From JABMMZ01 sp044368575 (GTDB lineage: Bacteria; Bacteroidota; Bacteroidia; NS11-12g; UBA955), in the NCBI GenBank assembly GCA_044368575.1, contig JBIPPH010000008.1:1-64000 (forward strand): a DNA stretch of 64,000 bases, written 5' to 3'. Of this stretch, positions 51,601 to 59,175 are shown piece after piece (positions within the stretch are counted from its first letter, which is position 1; every line of letters begins with the position of its first letter). The position numbers were made by a program, and so were the translations under genes. The notes beneath the pieces are model-generated. The model searched no databases and was not told the DNA's origin. It worked only from the letters and a program-made list of their open reading frames with translations.

Positions 51601-51690
51601 ATGCCAAGCGGAAAGAAAAGAAAAAGACACAAAATTGCTACTCACAAACGCAAAAAAAGATTGAGAAAAAATCGTCATAAGAAGAAGTAA
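51601..51690 (+). CDS. 29-aa Lys/Arg-rich peptide, AURKAIP1/COX24 (mS38)-like
   Basis: The peptide begins MPSGKKRKRHKIATHKRKKR, with 17 Lys/Arg and 3 His in 29 residues. It fits the Pfam COX24_C/AURKAIP1 pattern, whose mitochondrial member is ribosomal protein mS38. It is short enough to be missed by length cut-offs, but the position between the TPR gene and rng is regular in this phylum as I recall. The most likely role is as a small ribosomal or rRNA-binding protein, by analogy. It ends 24 nt before the rng start. Confidence 0.85.
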   Translation: MPSGKKRKRHKIATHKRKKRLRKNRHKKK

Positions 51691-51714
51691 TTCATCTTTT
51701 AATCTTTTACCATT

Positions 51715-53265
51715 GTGAATGAGCTTGTCATTGACCGCAACTCAAATGGCATAGATGTAGCCTTATTATTCAACAAACAACTCACTGAACTCCATCAGGA
51801 GAACGCCGTTTCTTCGTTCCAGATCGGTGACGTTTATTTGGCTAAAGTCAAAAAAATCATGCCAAATCTCAATGCCGCATTTTTAGATGTTGGCCACGAG
51901 AGAGACGCATTCTTACATTACACAGATCTCGGCGCGAATTTTAATTCAGTTGCCAAATTAACCAAAATCGTTACCCAAGGTGGTTTAAAATCTACTCACC
52001 TCGATGAATTCGAAAAAGAGGAGGAAATCGTTAAAACAGGTAAAATTACTGAGTTAGTTAAAAAAGGAGATCAGTTACTAGTTCAAATTTTTAAAGAGCC
52101 CATTGGCAATAAAGGACCAAGAATCACTTGTGATTTGTCTTTTGCTGGCAGATATTGTGTATTGGTGCCTTTTGGCAAAACCACTGCCATCTCTAAGAAA
52201 ATTTCGGACGTCAACCACAAAAAGCGTTTGAAGCAAATGGTTGACAAAATCAAACCTAAGAACTTTGGTGTCATCATAAGAACCATTGCAGAAGAGGCGC
52301 TTATTGAAGACATTGAGATGGATTTAAACAATCTCATTGGCCAATGGGAAACCTTGGTTAATGCTTCAAGAAATGCAGTGCCGCCTGTAAAAGTATTGGG
52401 CGAAATTTCAAGAACAGAGTCATTATTAAGAGATTTATTAAACGATGAATTCTCTAATATCCATGTTAATGATGCAGATTACGCATTAAAACTAAAAACC
52501 TATATTGGACATATTGCTCCAGGCAAAGAAGAGTTAGTTAGAGTTTACAACAATAAAGTGCCGATTTTTCAGCACTTTGGCATTGACAAACAAATCAAAG
52601 CTTCTTTTGGCAAGAATGTGATGTTCAACAATGGCGCTTATTTGATCATTGAACACACTGAGGCTATGCACGTAATTGATGTAAATAGCGGCAGAAAAAC
52701 CAGTGCGACTGAAAACCAACAAGAAAACGCCCTAAAGATTAATTTAGAAGCCACCAAAGAAATAGCTCGTCAATTAAGATTGAGAGATTTGGGTGGTATT
52801 ATCGTAATAGACTTTATTGACTTAAAGAACCCTACGCACCGTAAAGAACTATTGGATACTTTAACGGCTGCAATGAAATCTGACCGATCTAAACACAACA
52901 TTTTGCCAATGAGCAAATTTGGTTTGATTCAGATCACCAGAGAAAGGGTCAGACAAGAAACCAATATCAATACCACTGAATTATGCCCTAGTTGTAATGG
53001 CACAGGCACAGTTGTATCGAGCATGCTGTTGAGTGATAATATACTCGAAAAGCTTCAATACATTTGGGACAGTCAAAATGCCCAAAAATTGACTTTAAAG
53101 GTGAACCCTATCATTAAAGCGTATTTGACTAAAGGCGGTTTTAAAAGTGTTAGGTTCCAATGGTTTTGGAAGTATAAAAAGTGGGTTAAAATTCAAGCGG
53201 AACACTTGTACCATTTAACCAATTTCACCATTTGCAATGAGGCAGGTGATGAATTAAATCCTTAA
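51715..53265 (+). CDS. rng: ribonuclease E/G family endoribonuclease
   Basis: 516 aa, GTG start. An S1 RNA-binding domain (about 35-130; GDVYLAKVKKIMPNLNAAFL) is followed by an RNase H-like and catalytic region with VNSGRKTSA, IIVIDFIDLKN and the zinc-link CPSCNGTG. It lacks the long disordered C-terminal scaffold of RNase E, so it is RNase G-like. It would process rRNA 5' ends and decay mRNA in the cytosol. The stop at 53263-53265 abuts the stop of the converging YwqK-like gene. Confidence 0.95.
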   Translation: MNELVIDRNSNGIDVALLFNKQLTELHQENAVSSFQIGDVYLAKVKKIMPNLNAAFLDVGHERDAFLHYTDLGANFNSVAKLTKIVTQGGLKSTHLDEFEKEEEIVKTGKITELVKKGDQLLVQIFKEPIGNKGPRITCDLSFAGRYCVLVPFGKTTAISKKISDVNHKKRLKQMVDKIKPKNFGVIIRTIAEEALIEDIEMDLNNLIGQWETLVNASRNAVPPVKVLGEISRTESLLRDLLNDEFSNIHVNDADYALKLKTYIGHIAPGKEELVRVYNNKVPIFQHFGIDKQIKASFGKNVMFNNGAYLIIEHTEAMHVIDVNSGRKTSATENQQENALKINLEATKEIARQLRLRDLGGIIVIDFIDLKNPTHRKELLDTLTAAMKSDRSKHNILPMSKFGLIQITRERVRQETNINTTELCPSCNGTGTVVSSMLLSDNILEKLQYIWDSQNAQKLTLKVNPIIKAYLTKGGFKSVRFQWFWKYKKWVKIQAEHLYHLTNFTICNEAGDELNP

Positions 53266-54444
53266 TTATTTTTGCTTCGGCTTTTGTTCTAACAACTCGC
53301 CTTCATTATTGTATTTCTGATACAATACCATTTTGCCTTTCTCATTGTAATAGCGCCACTCTCCTACCATTTTACCACTGGCGTATTCACCTTCAACGTG
53401 TTCGGCTTTATTGAATAAACCTGATTTAAATGGACCATCTAGCAAGCCATTTTTATAGGCTCCGACTTCATCTAAACCTCTTACATATTGCTTATTTGAA
53501 GTTTTAGGATCGAAGGGTTTATTGACCTTTTTCTTGCCAAAATCTTTGACGCCTGAAAAGTATTTCATATAAGGGCCATTCAGCACATCATTTTCGTAAT
53601 GATAAACATTAAGTGTATCGCCGGCTTCATTGAATGAAATAGAATTGCCTTCGCGTTTACCTAAACGAAAAAACGCTTCTTTAAGTACAACTCCAAAAAC
53701 GTTATCTGAATACCTTGAAATGCTGTCTAAAAGCCCTTGTTTGTAGTAGGTCTCTTCTGCAATCAAACCTGTTAAATGGTATTTATAACATTTGCCATTT
53801 CTAATGCCATTGGCATATTCAATTTCAGATCTGATATTGCCAGCTGGATAATAACTCTGCATTAAACCATTTGGAACATCATTGGTTAAATAGACCTTTT
53901 GTTCTAATTGCCCATTTTTGTAATAGGTCATTGACCAACCTGTTCTTATGCCTTTAATGTATTGGTGTATGTATTTAGGCAAACCATTTTCATACAAACA
54001 AGTTACAGTGCTGTCTAACTCATCATTGATGTATTTACCAATGAGTTGAATGTTACCATTTTCATGATAATATACAAACGGGCCATTGCGTTTGCCCATG
54101 TTAAAAGCTAATTTGGCTCTGACTTGATTACCTCCTAAAAAATATTCTGTTTTATCACCATGCAATAGACCATCCTTCCAATTGATCTCTTGCATCTTGG
54201 TTTTATTGTCGAATAAATCAATGCTAGTACCTGTATAAGGTTGATTATTGAAGTAATAGACCTCATTATTGTTTTGCAGGTCTTTGGTTAACACACGTCT
54301 TTTGATAACATTAGAAGAAGCATCTTTACTTTGCTCCTGAACAATATTAGATTTTGAATTGGCTTGCTTTTGCGCCCAAGCAACTTGAAAGCTTAACAAC
54401 AAAGAAAGACTAATGCCAATGACTTTTATATTCATAAAGCGCAT
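53266..54444 (-). CDS. exported MORN_2/YwqK-like repeat protein
   Basis: 392 aa with signal peptide (NIKVIGISLSLLLSFQVAWA). Many 20-24-residue repeats of the MORN_2 (YwqK) type follow, for example GLLHGDKTEYFLGGNQVRAK, MGKRNGPFVYYHENGNIQL and GIRNGKCYKYHLTGLIAEET. Such repeats are common in exported proteins of this phylum; YwqK is called an antitoxin in Bacillus, but that role is not implied here. The start overlaps the TlpA gene stop (TAATG); an ATG 9 nt downstream is also possible. No lipobox. Confidence 0.87.
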   Translation of the reverse strand: MRFMNIKVIGISLSLLLSFQVAWAQKQANSKSNIVQEQSKDASSNVIKRRVLTKDLQNNNEVYYFNNQPYTGTSIDLFDNKTKMQEINWKDGLLHGDKTEYFLGGNQVRAKLAFNMGKRNGPFVYYHENGNIQLIGKYINDELDSTVTCLYENGLPKYIHQYIKGIRTGWSMTYYKNGQLEQKVYLTNDVPNGLMQSYYPAGNIRSEIEYANGIRNGKCYKYHLTGLIAEETYYKQGLLDSISRYSDNVFGVVLKEAFFRLGKREGNSISFNEAGDTLNVYHYENDVLNGPYMKYFSGVKDFGKKKVNKPFDPKTSNKQYVRGLDEVGAYKNGLLDGPFKSGLFNKAEHVEGEYASGKMVGEWRYYNEKGKMVLYQKYNNEGELLEQKPKQK

Positions 54445-54962
54445 TATGGTTTTACTAAGGCTTTGATTTTTTCCTCTAATTCAAGTTCACTGCCTTCAGT
54501 ATAGCCATTGTGTACGTATACGATATGTCCTGATTGATCCAATAATATGGTTTGAGGCGGATTGTTAACGTTCATCGCTCTGGCCAAGTCTTTGTTCTCA
54601 TCTAACAAAATAATGTAGGGCCAAGTTAATGCAGTAACAGTCGGACTGACCTTTGAAACCGTTCTGGCATCATCCATAGAAATGGCCACCACTTCTAAGC
54701 CATATTTTTTCTTCCAATCGTCGTATAATTCAAGTACATTGTTTAGCTCTTTTATGCATGGTGTACACCAAGTAGCCCAAAAAGACAATACCATGATTTT
54801 ACCGGTTTTACCATAATCTTGGATGTTCACAGGAGTACCATCCAATTTCTTAATCATAATGGATGGCATAGTTGGTTTGGCTTTAGTGGTATCTTCAGCA
54901 GTATCGGCTTTGGCAAATGGCGCGAGCACCATTACAGTTGATAATAAAAGAAATTTGAACAT
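54444..54962 (-). CDS. TlpA-family exported thioredoxin-like protein
   Basis: About 172 aa from the ATG at 54962, which begins a signal peptide (MFKFLLLSTVMVLAPFAKA). A thioredoxin domain of the TlpA/ResA type carries WATWCTPC and the cis-proline region NPPQTILLDQSGHI. It should reduce or oxidise thiols in the periplasm. It is 48 bp downstream of the small secreted protein and overlaps the YwqK-like gene by one base, so the set is likely one transcript after ftsH. Confidence 0.9.
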   Translation of the reverse strand: MFKFLLLSTVMVLAPFAKADTAEDTTKAKPTMPSIMIKKLDGTPVNIQDYGKTGKIMVLSFWATWCTPCIKELNNVLELYDDWKKKYGLEVVAISMDDARTVSKVSPTVTALTWPYIILLDENKDLARAMNVNNPPQTILLDQSGHIVYVHNGYTEGSELELEEKIKALVKP

Positions 54963-55010
54963 GTTTACAAATAAACAATCATTGTGCCAAATAAACAACC
55001 TGAACTTATC

Positions 55011-55292
55011 CTAACAACCACAAGGATTGTAGTGTTTCACTTTGCCTTTTTTATTGCGCGTTTCAATGATGTCACCCTTGGCATTGAACTTCGTGTAATC
55101 AATGAGTTGACCATAGCGATAAGTTGACCGTTGAAGCACATATTTAGGTGTTCTACAAATCCAAATACCATGCTTAAGGGTATCCTGAACATAGTTACCA
55201 GAACACACAACAGAATCTGCTGAGTTGGCCCAAAGCTTACCCATTGTTAAGCCTAAAAGACAAAGCAATAGTCTAGGCTTGAGTGGTATCAT
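55011..55292 (-). CDS. small secreted protein overlapping the end of ftsH (93 aa)
   Basis: The ATG at 55292 lies inside the last codons of ftsH in another frame (20-bp overlap). The product has a signal-like start (PLKPRLLLCLLGLTMGKLWA) and a short mature part with CSGNYVQDTLKHGIWICR, YRYGQLIDYTKFNAKGDIIE and a C-terminal CGC. The last part resembles a single YwqK/MORN-like repeat and ties it to the neighbour at 53266. Several cysteines suggest disulfides and link it to the adjacent TlpA-type protein. The longer frame to 55436 is mostly antifunctional overlap with ftsH and is rejected. Confidence 0.7.
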   Translation of the reverse strand: MIPLKPRLLLCLLGLTMGKLWANSADSVVCSGNYVQDTLKHGIWICRTPKYVLQRSTYRYGQLIDYTKFNAKGDIIETRNKKGKVKHYNPCGC

Positions 55293-57366
55293 CGGCAGCG
55301 TTTTCGCTTGGCTCAGATGTTGTTGCAGTTTCTGAAACAGTTGTTTGATCCGTTTCAATGACAGCTTGATTTTGTGTTTGATCGCCATGAACAAATGATT
55401 CATAATTGGTTTTATGATCAAATGGACGTTTGCCAATAATGCTCTCTAAATCTGTTTGAAACAGTATTTCTTTAGCCAATAATTCATGGGCAAGCTTTTC
55501 AAGTTCAGAGCGTCTTTCATTCAACAAAGTTTTGGTGCGATCGTATGCCTTTTGAATGATCAATCTTACCTCTTCATCAATTAAATCAGCTGTTTTTTCG
55601 CTGTATGGCTTGTTGTAGGCAAACTCCCCTGTTGAATCATTGAAACTCACTTGACCCACTTTGTCGTTCATACCGTATATGGTCACCATGGCATAAGCCA
55701 TTTTGGTAATGCGCTCTAAATCATTTTGAGCACCCGTACTGATTTTGCCAAAAATAATATCCTCAGCAGCTCTACCACCCAAGGTCATACACATTTCATC
55801 CATGAGTTGTTCAGTTCTGTATATGTATTGCTCTTTAGGTAAGTACTGCGCATAACCCAGAGCCGCAACACCTCTTGGAACAATTGAAACTTTTACTAAA
55901 GGATCAGCGAATTCTAAGAACCAACCAGCTACTGCGTGGCCCGCTTCATGATATGCTACTATATTCTTTTCTTCAGGTGATATCAATTTGTTTTTCTTTT
56001 CAAGACCACCAATCACTCTGTCAATGGCATCTTGGAAATCTTGCATATCAATCTTCTCTTTGTTGTGTCTGGCAGCAATCAATGCAGCTTCATTACATAC
56101 GTTAGCAATCTCTGCACCAGCAAAACCTGGGGTTTGAGCAGACAACTTTTTAGCATCAATGTCTTCAGCTAAAGCTTTGCCATGTAAATGCACTTTAAAG
56201 ATTTGTTCACGACCATTCAAATCTGGTTTATCAATTGAGATTTGTCTATCAAAGCGACCTGGTCTTAGTAAGGCTGAGTCTAATATATCTGGTCTGTTTG
56301 TGGCGGCTAAAATGATGACGCCGCTGTCTGTTCCAAATCCATCCATTTCAGTCAACAATTGGTTCAAAGTATTTTCTCGTTCATCATTCGAACCACTGAC
56401 TAAATTCTTACCTCTGGCTCTACCGATGGCATCAATTTCATCAATGAAAATAATACAAGGGGCTTTTTCTTTGGCTTGTCTGAATAAATCTCTCACCCTA
56501 GAGGCACCAACACCAACAAACATTTCAACAAAATCAGAACCTGATAAAGAGAAGAATGGCACATTGGCTTCGCCGGCAACCGCTTTTGCTAATAAGGTCT
56601 TACCAGTGCCTGGAGGGCCAATCAACAAGGCGCCTTTGGGAATCTTACCCCCTAATTTGGTGTATTTTTTAGGTTGTTTCAAGAAGTCTACAATTTCCAT
56701 GACTTCAACTTTGGCTTCATCTAAACCAGCCACATCTTTGAAGGTGATATTCACCTTGGTGTTTTTATCAAACAATGTTGCTTTACTTCTGCCAATATTA
56801 AACAATTGGCCTGGTCCACCAGCACCACCGCCTCCACCGCCCATTCGGCGCATCATGAAACTCCAAATCAATATGAATAAACCAATCATGAACAACCAAT
56901 ACAAAATAGTACCTGATGAATCGCTCTCGTATTCGTAGTCTATAACAACAGCTTTGGCATTATTATAAGCCTCTTCGCTTATGGTTTTTTGCTGAACCAG
57001 CAAATTGTCATAGGCTTTATTGAAAGCCTCTTTATTGATCTCAAAATAGTATTCAGGCATTTTATCACCCAACATACTATTGTTAGAACGCTTAACGTCT
57101 TTGTATTTTTCGTTGTCTAATGCTTCTTTCTTAAGGTATACTTTAACCACACGGTCATTTAAGATCTCAATTTTTTCGACATCATTAGAAACAATCATCT
57201 TTTCAACTTCGTTCCAATTGGTTTTTTTACCAGGATTGGAAGGGAAAAAACTGATGATCACAAAACCTAGTAAGAGTATACCCCAAATCCACCACATGTT
57301 AAAACGAGGTTTTGAAGGCTTTTTGTCTGAAAAAGGTTTTTCGTTGGGTTGTTGTTGGTTATCCAT
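55273..57366 (-). CDS. ftsH: ATP-dependent zinc metalloprotease FtsH
   Basis: 697 aa. Two N-terminal membrane helices (about 25-42 and 155-172) flank a periplasmic part. The AAA+ domain shows Walker A GPPGTGKTLLAK, the pore loop FVEMFVGVGASRVRDLF, and Walker B IIFIDEIDAIGRARG. The zinc-protease domain has HEAGHA and a later metal Asp/Glu. A disordered Thr/Ala/Glu-rich tail ends the protein. It degrades membrane and short-lived proteins. The promoter TACATTTG (57402-57409) lies 35 nt upstream, opposite the kbl promoter. Confidence 0.97.
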   Translation of the reverse strand: MDNQQQPNEKPFSDKKPSKPRFNMWWIWGILLLGFVIISFFPSNPGKKTNWNEVEKMIVSNDVEKIEILNDRVVKVYLKKEALDNEKYKDVKRSNNSMLGDKMPEYYFEINKEAFNKAYDNLLVQQKTISEEAYNNAKAVVIDYEYESDSSGTILYWLFMIGLFILIWSFMMRRMGGGGGGAGGPGQLFNIGRSKATLFDKNTKVNITFKDVAGLDEAKVEVMEIVDFLKQPKKYTKLGGKIPKGALLIGPPGTGKTLLAKAVAGEANVPFFSLSGSDFVEMFVGVGASRVRDLFRQAKEKAPCIIFIDEIDAIGRARGKNLVSGSNDERENTLNQLLTEMDGFGTDSGVIILAATNRPDILDSALLRPGRFDRQISIDKPDLNGREQIFKVHLHGKALAEDIDAKKLSAQTPGFAGAEIANVCNEAALIAARHNKEKIDMQDFQDAIDRVIGGLEKKNKLISPEEKNIVAYHEAGHAVAGWFLEFADPLVKVSIVPRGVAALGYAQYLPKEQYIYRTEQLMDEMCMTLGGRAAEDIIFGKISTGAQNDLERITKMAYAMVTIYGMNDKVGQVSFNDSTGEFAYNKPYSEKTADLIDEEVRLIIQKAYDRTKTLLNERRSELEKLAHELLAKEILFQTDLESIIGKRPFDHKTNYESFVHGDQTQNQAVIETDQTTVSETATTSEPSENAADDTTQA

Positions 57367-57401
57367 TAAAATATTGTAATTGCTTAAGTTTGGCTGCTGT
57401 G

Positions 57402-57409
57402 CAAATGTA
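57402..57409 (-). promoter_or_regulatory. -7 promoter element of ftsH
   Basis: TACATTTG then C on the minus strand, 35 nt before the ATG at 57366. Confidence 0.65.
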
Positions 57410-57452
57410 AATAATTGTTTAAACTATTTTTAACATTTAAGCTCAACTCCTT

Positions 57453-57460
57453 TATTTTTG
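57453..57460 (+). promoter_or_regulatory. -7 promoter element of kbl
   Basis: TATTTTTG then C, 20 nt before the ATG at 57481; it decides against the longer frame starting at 57415. Confidence 0.65.
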
Positions 57461-57480
57461 CAAAAAATATTCCAATCATT

Positions 57481-58677
57481 ATGTACGGTGCTCTACAACA
57501 ACAATTGCAAACAGAATTACAGCAAATTAAAGACGCTGGATTGTATAAAAAAGAACGCATTATAGTTTCGCCACAAGGCGCTGATATTAAGCTTAACGAC
57601 GGCAAAGAAGTGATTAATTTCTGTGCCAATAATTACCTTGGATTGTCTAGTCACCCTCGCATTATTGACGCTGCCAAAAAGTCACTCGACACCCACGGTT
57701 TTGGCATGAGCAGTGTGAGATTTATATGCGGCACTCAAGATATTCACAAAACACTAGAAGCTAAAATTGCTGAATTCTACGGCACAGAAGATACCATTTT
57801 GTATGCCGCGGCATTTGATGCCAATGGCGGTGTATTTGAACCATTGTTTAATGAACAAGACGCCATCATTTCTGATAGTTTAAACCATGCTTCTATTATT
57901 GATGGGGTTAGGCTTTGTAAAGCAGCAAGATACCGTTATAACAACAATGACATGGCGGACCTTGAGCAACAATTAATTGCGGCCAACCAAGCAGGCCATC
58001 GCAACAAAATCATTGTAACAGACGGCGTGTTCAGCATGGATGGCTACGTGGCTCAGTTAGATAAAATTGTGGCATTAGCAGATCAATACAATGCCTTGAT
58101 TATGGTAGACGAATGTCATGCTGCAGGTTTTATTGGCAAAACAGGCAGAGGTACGCCAGAATATTGTGGTGTACACGGTAAAATTGATATCATCACTGGC
58201 ACCTTGGGTAAGGCACTAGGTGGCGCCATGGGAGGTTATACTACTGGTAAAAAAGAGGTGATTGAAATGTTGCGTCAGCGTTCAAGACCTTACTTATTCT
58301 CTAACTCATTAGCCCCTGCCATTGTTGCGGCTGGGATTGAAGTGTTTGACTTATTAAGTGAATCTACCGCTCTTCGCGATAAACTTGAGCACAATGTCAA
58401 TTATTTTAAAGCAGGCATTAGAGCTGCAGGCTTTGATTTTAAAGATGGTAACAGTGCTATCGTACCAATTATGTTGTATGATGCTAAACTTAGTCAAGTA
58501 ATGGCAGATCAGTTACTCGAAGAAGGCATTTATGTAATTGGCTTCTTTTATCCTGTAGTTCCTAAAGACCAAGCCAGAATAAGGGTGCAATTATCTGCTG
58601 CTCACGAGCAACACCATTTAGATAAAGCAATTGCGGCCTTTACTAAAGTTGGTAAAAACCTTGGTGTGATTAAGTAA
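57481..58677 (+). CDS. kbl: glycine C-acetyltransferase (2-amino-3-ketobutyrate CoA ligase)
   Basis: 398 aa, the size of E. coli Kbl. A PLP enzyme that splits 2-amino-3-ketobutyrate with CoA to glycine and acetyl-CoA in threonine breakdown. GLYKKERIIVSPQGADIKL, INFCANNYLGLSSHP, FICGTQDIHK and the PLP-lysine segment TGTLGKALGG are nearly the same as in E. coli Kbl, which separates it from related serine palmitoyltransferases. The ATG at 57481 follows the promoter. Threonine dehydrogenase is not in the window. Ends 1 bp before the converging heme-binding gene. Confidence 0.95.
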   Translation: MYGALQQQLQTELQQIKDAGLYKKERIIVSPQGADIKLNDGKEVINFCANNYLGLSSHPRIIDAAKKSLDTHGFGMSSVRFICGTQDIHKTLEAKIAEFYGTEDTILYAAAFDANGGVFEPLFNEQDAIISDSLNHASIIDGVRLCKAARYRYNNNDMADLEQQLIAANQAGHRNKIIVTDGVFSMDGYVAQLDKIVALADQYNALIMVDECHAAGFIGKTGRGTPEYCGVHGKIDIITGTLGKALGGAMGGYTTGKKEVIEMLRQRSRPYLFSNSLAPAIVAAGIEVFDLLSESTALRDKLEHNVNYFKAGIRAAGFDFKDGNSAIVPIMLYDAKLSQVMADQLLEEGIYVIGFFYPVVPKDQARIRVQLSAAHEQHHLDKAIAAFTKVGKNLGVIK

Positions 58678-58678
58678 C

Positions 58679-59173
58679 TTAATGTTTAGGGCGCTCCAAG
58701 CTGTCTTGAGGGTACCAAACATGCATTGAATCGCGCATTTGCTTTGACCACTCTATCAACAAATGCACTTCATCGGCTTGAAGCTTCGCTTTAGGATGAA
58801 TGAGCGTATAATCCCATAATGGCATTTCTTCCGATAGCATGACTTCGTCAATCTCTTCTAGTTTATGGAATTGTTTGTAAGGTCTATATTTCAAGAAATC
58901 ATCAAAATTTAAATGGCGTTTACCATCTTTAATATGATTCGCCAAATAGGCTGATACAGGTTGAATTGAGGCATACCAAGGATAGATGGTATTATTGGAA
59001 TGGCAATCATAACAGGCCTTCTCTAATATTGCTTGAACTTCGGCATTGACAGGAAATTTTTTGACAATGGCCGCCGCTTTAGCTTGGCTATTGTTTCGTT
59101 CTGTAGGCAGCAATTGAATCATAAGCAAAAGCAAGATTACACCTAGTCCAATTTTGCGTTTATTGATCTTCAT
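58679..59173 (-). CDS. heme-binding domain protein (CxxCH)
   Basis: 164 aa. One N-terminal membrane helix (IGLGVILLLLMIQLLP) is followed by ACYDCHSNNTIYPWYASIQP, the signature of the haem_bd (heme-binding) domain with a CxxCH site, and later SEEMPLWDYTLIHPKAKL. The protein is probably membrane-anchored, facing the periplasm, and could carry a c-type heme. It starts 2 nt after the TPR gene stop and is likely co-transcribed. Confidence 0.85.
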   Translation of the reverse strand: MKINKRKIGLGVILLLLMIQLLPTERNNSQAKAAAIVKKFPVNAEVQAILEKACYDCHSNNTIYPWYASIQPVSAYLANHIKDGKRHLNFDDFLKYRPYKQFHKLEEIDEVMLSEEMPLWDYTLIHPKAKLQADEVHLLIEWSKQMRDSMHVWYPQDSLERPKH

Positions 59174-59175
59174 AA

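Noticed and set aside
53266..54444. Toxin-antitoxin pair suggested by the YwqK-antitoxin family name
   Set aside because: The protein is exported and repeat-built, and no toxin-like gene is adjacent.
55293..55436. N-terminal extension of the small secreted gene to an ATG at 55436
   Set aside because: This part is the shifted frame of ftsH. The signal peptide starts only at the inner ATG at 55292.
56159..56938. 259-codon open frame on the plus strand, antisense to ftsH
   Set aside because: It lies wholly inside the coding part of ftsH, whose protein motifs are unmistakable. The translated product is low-complexity and Ser/Pro-rich with no domain; a frame shadow.
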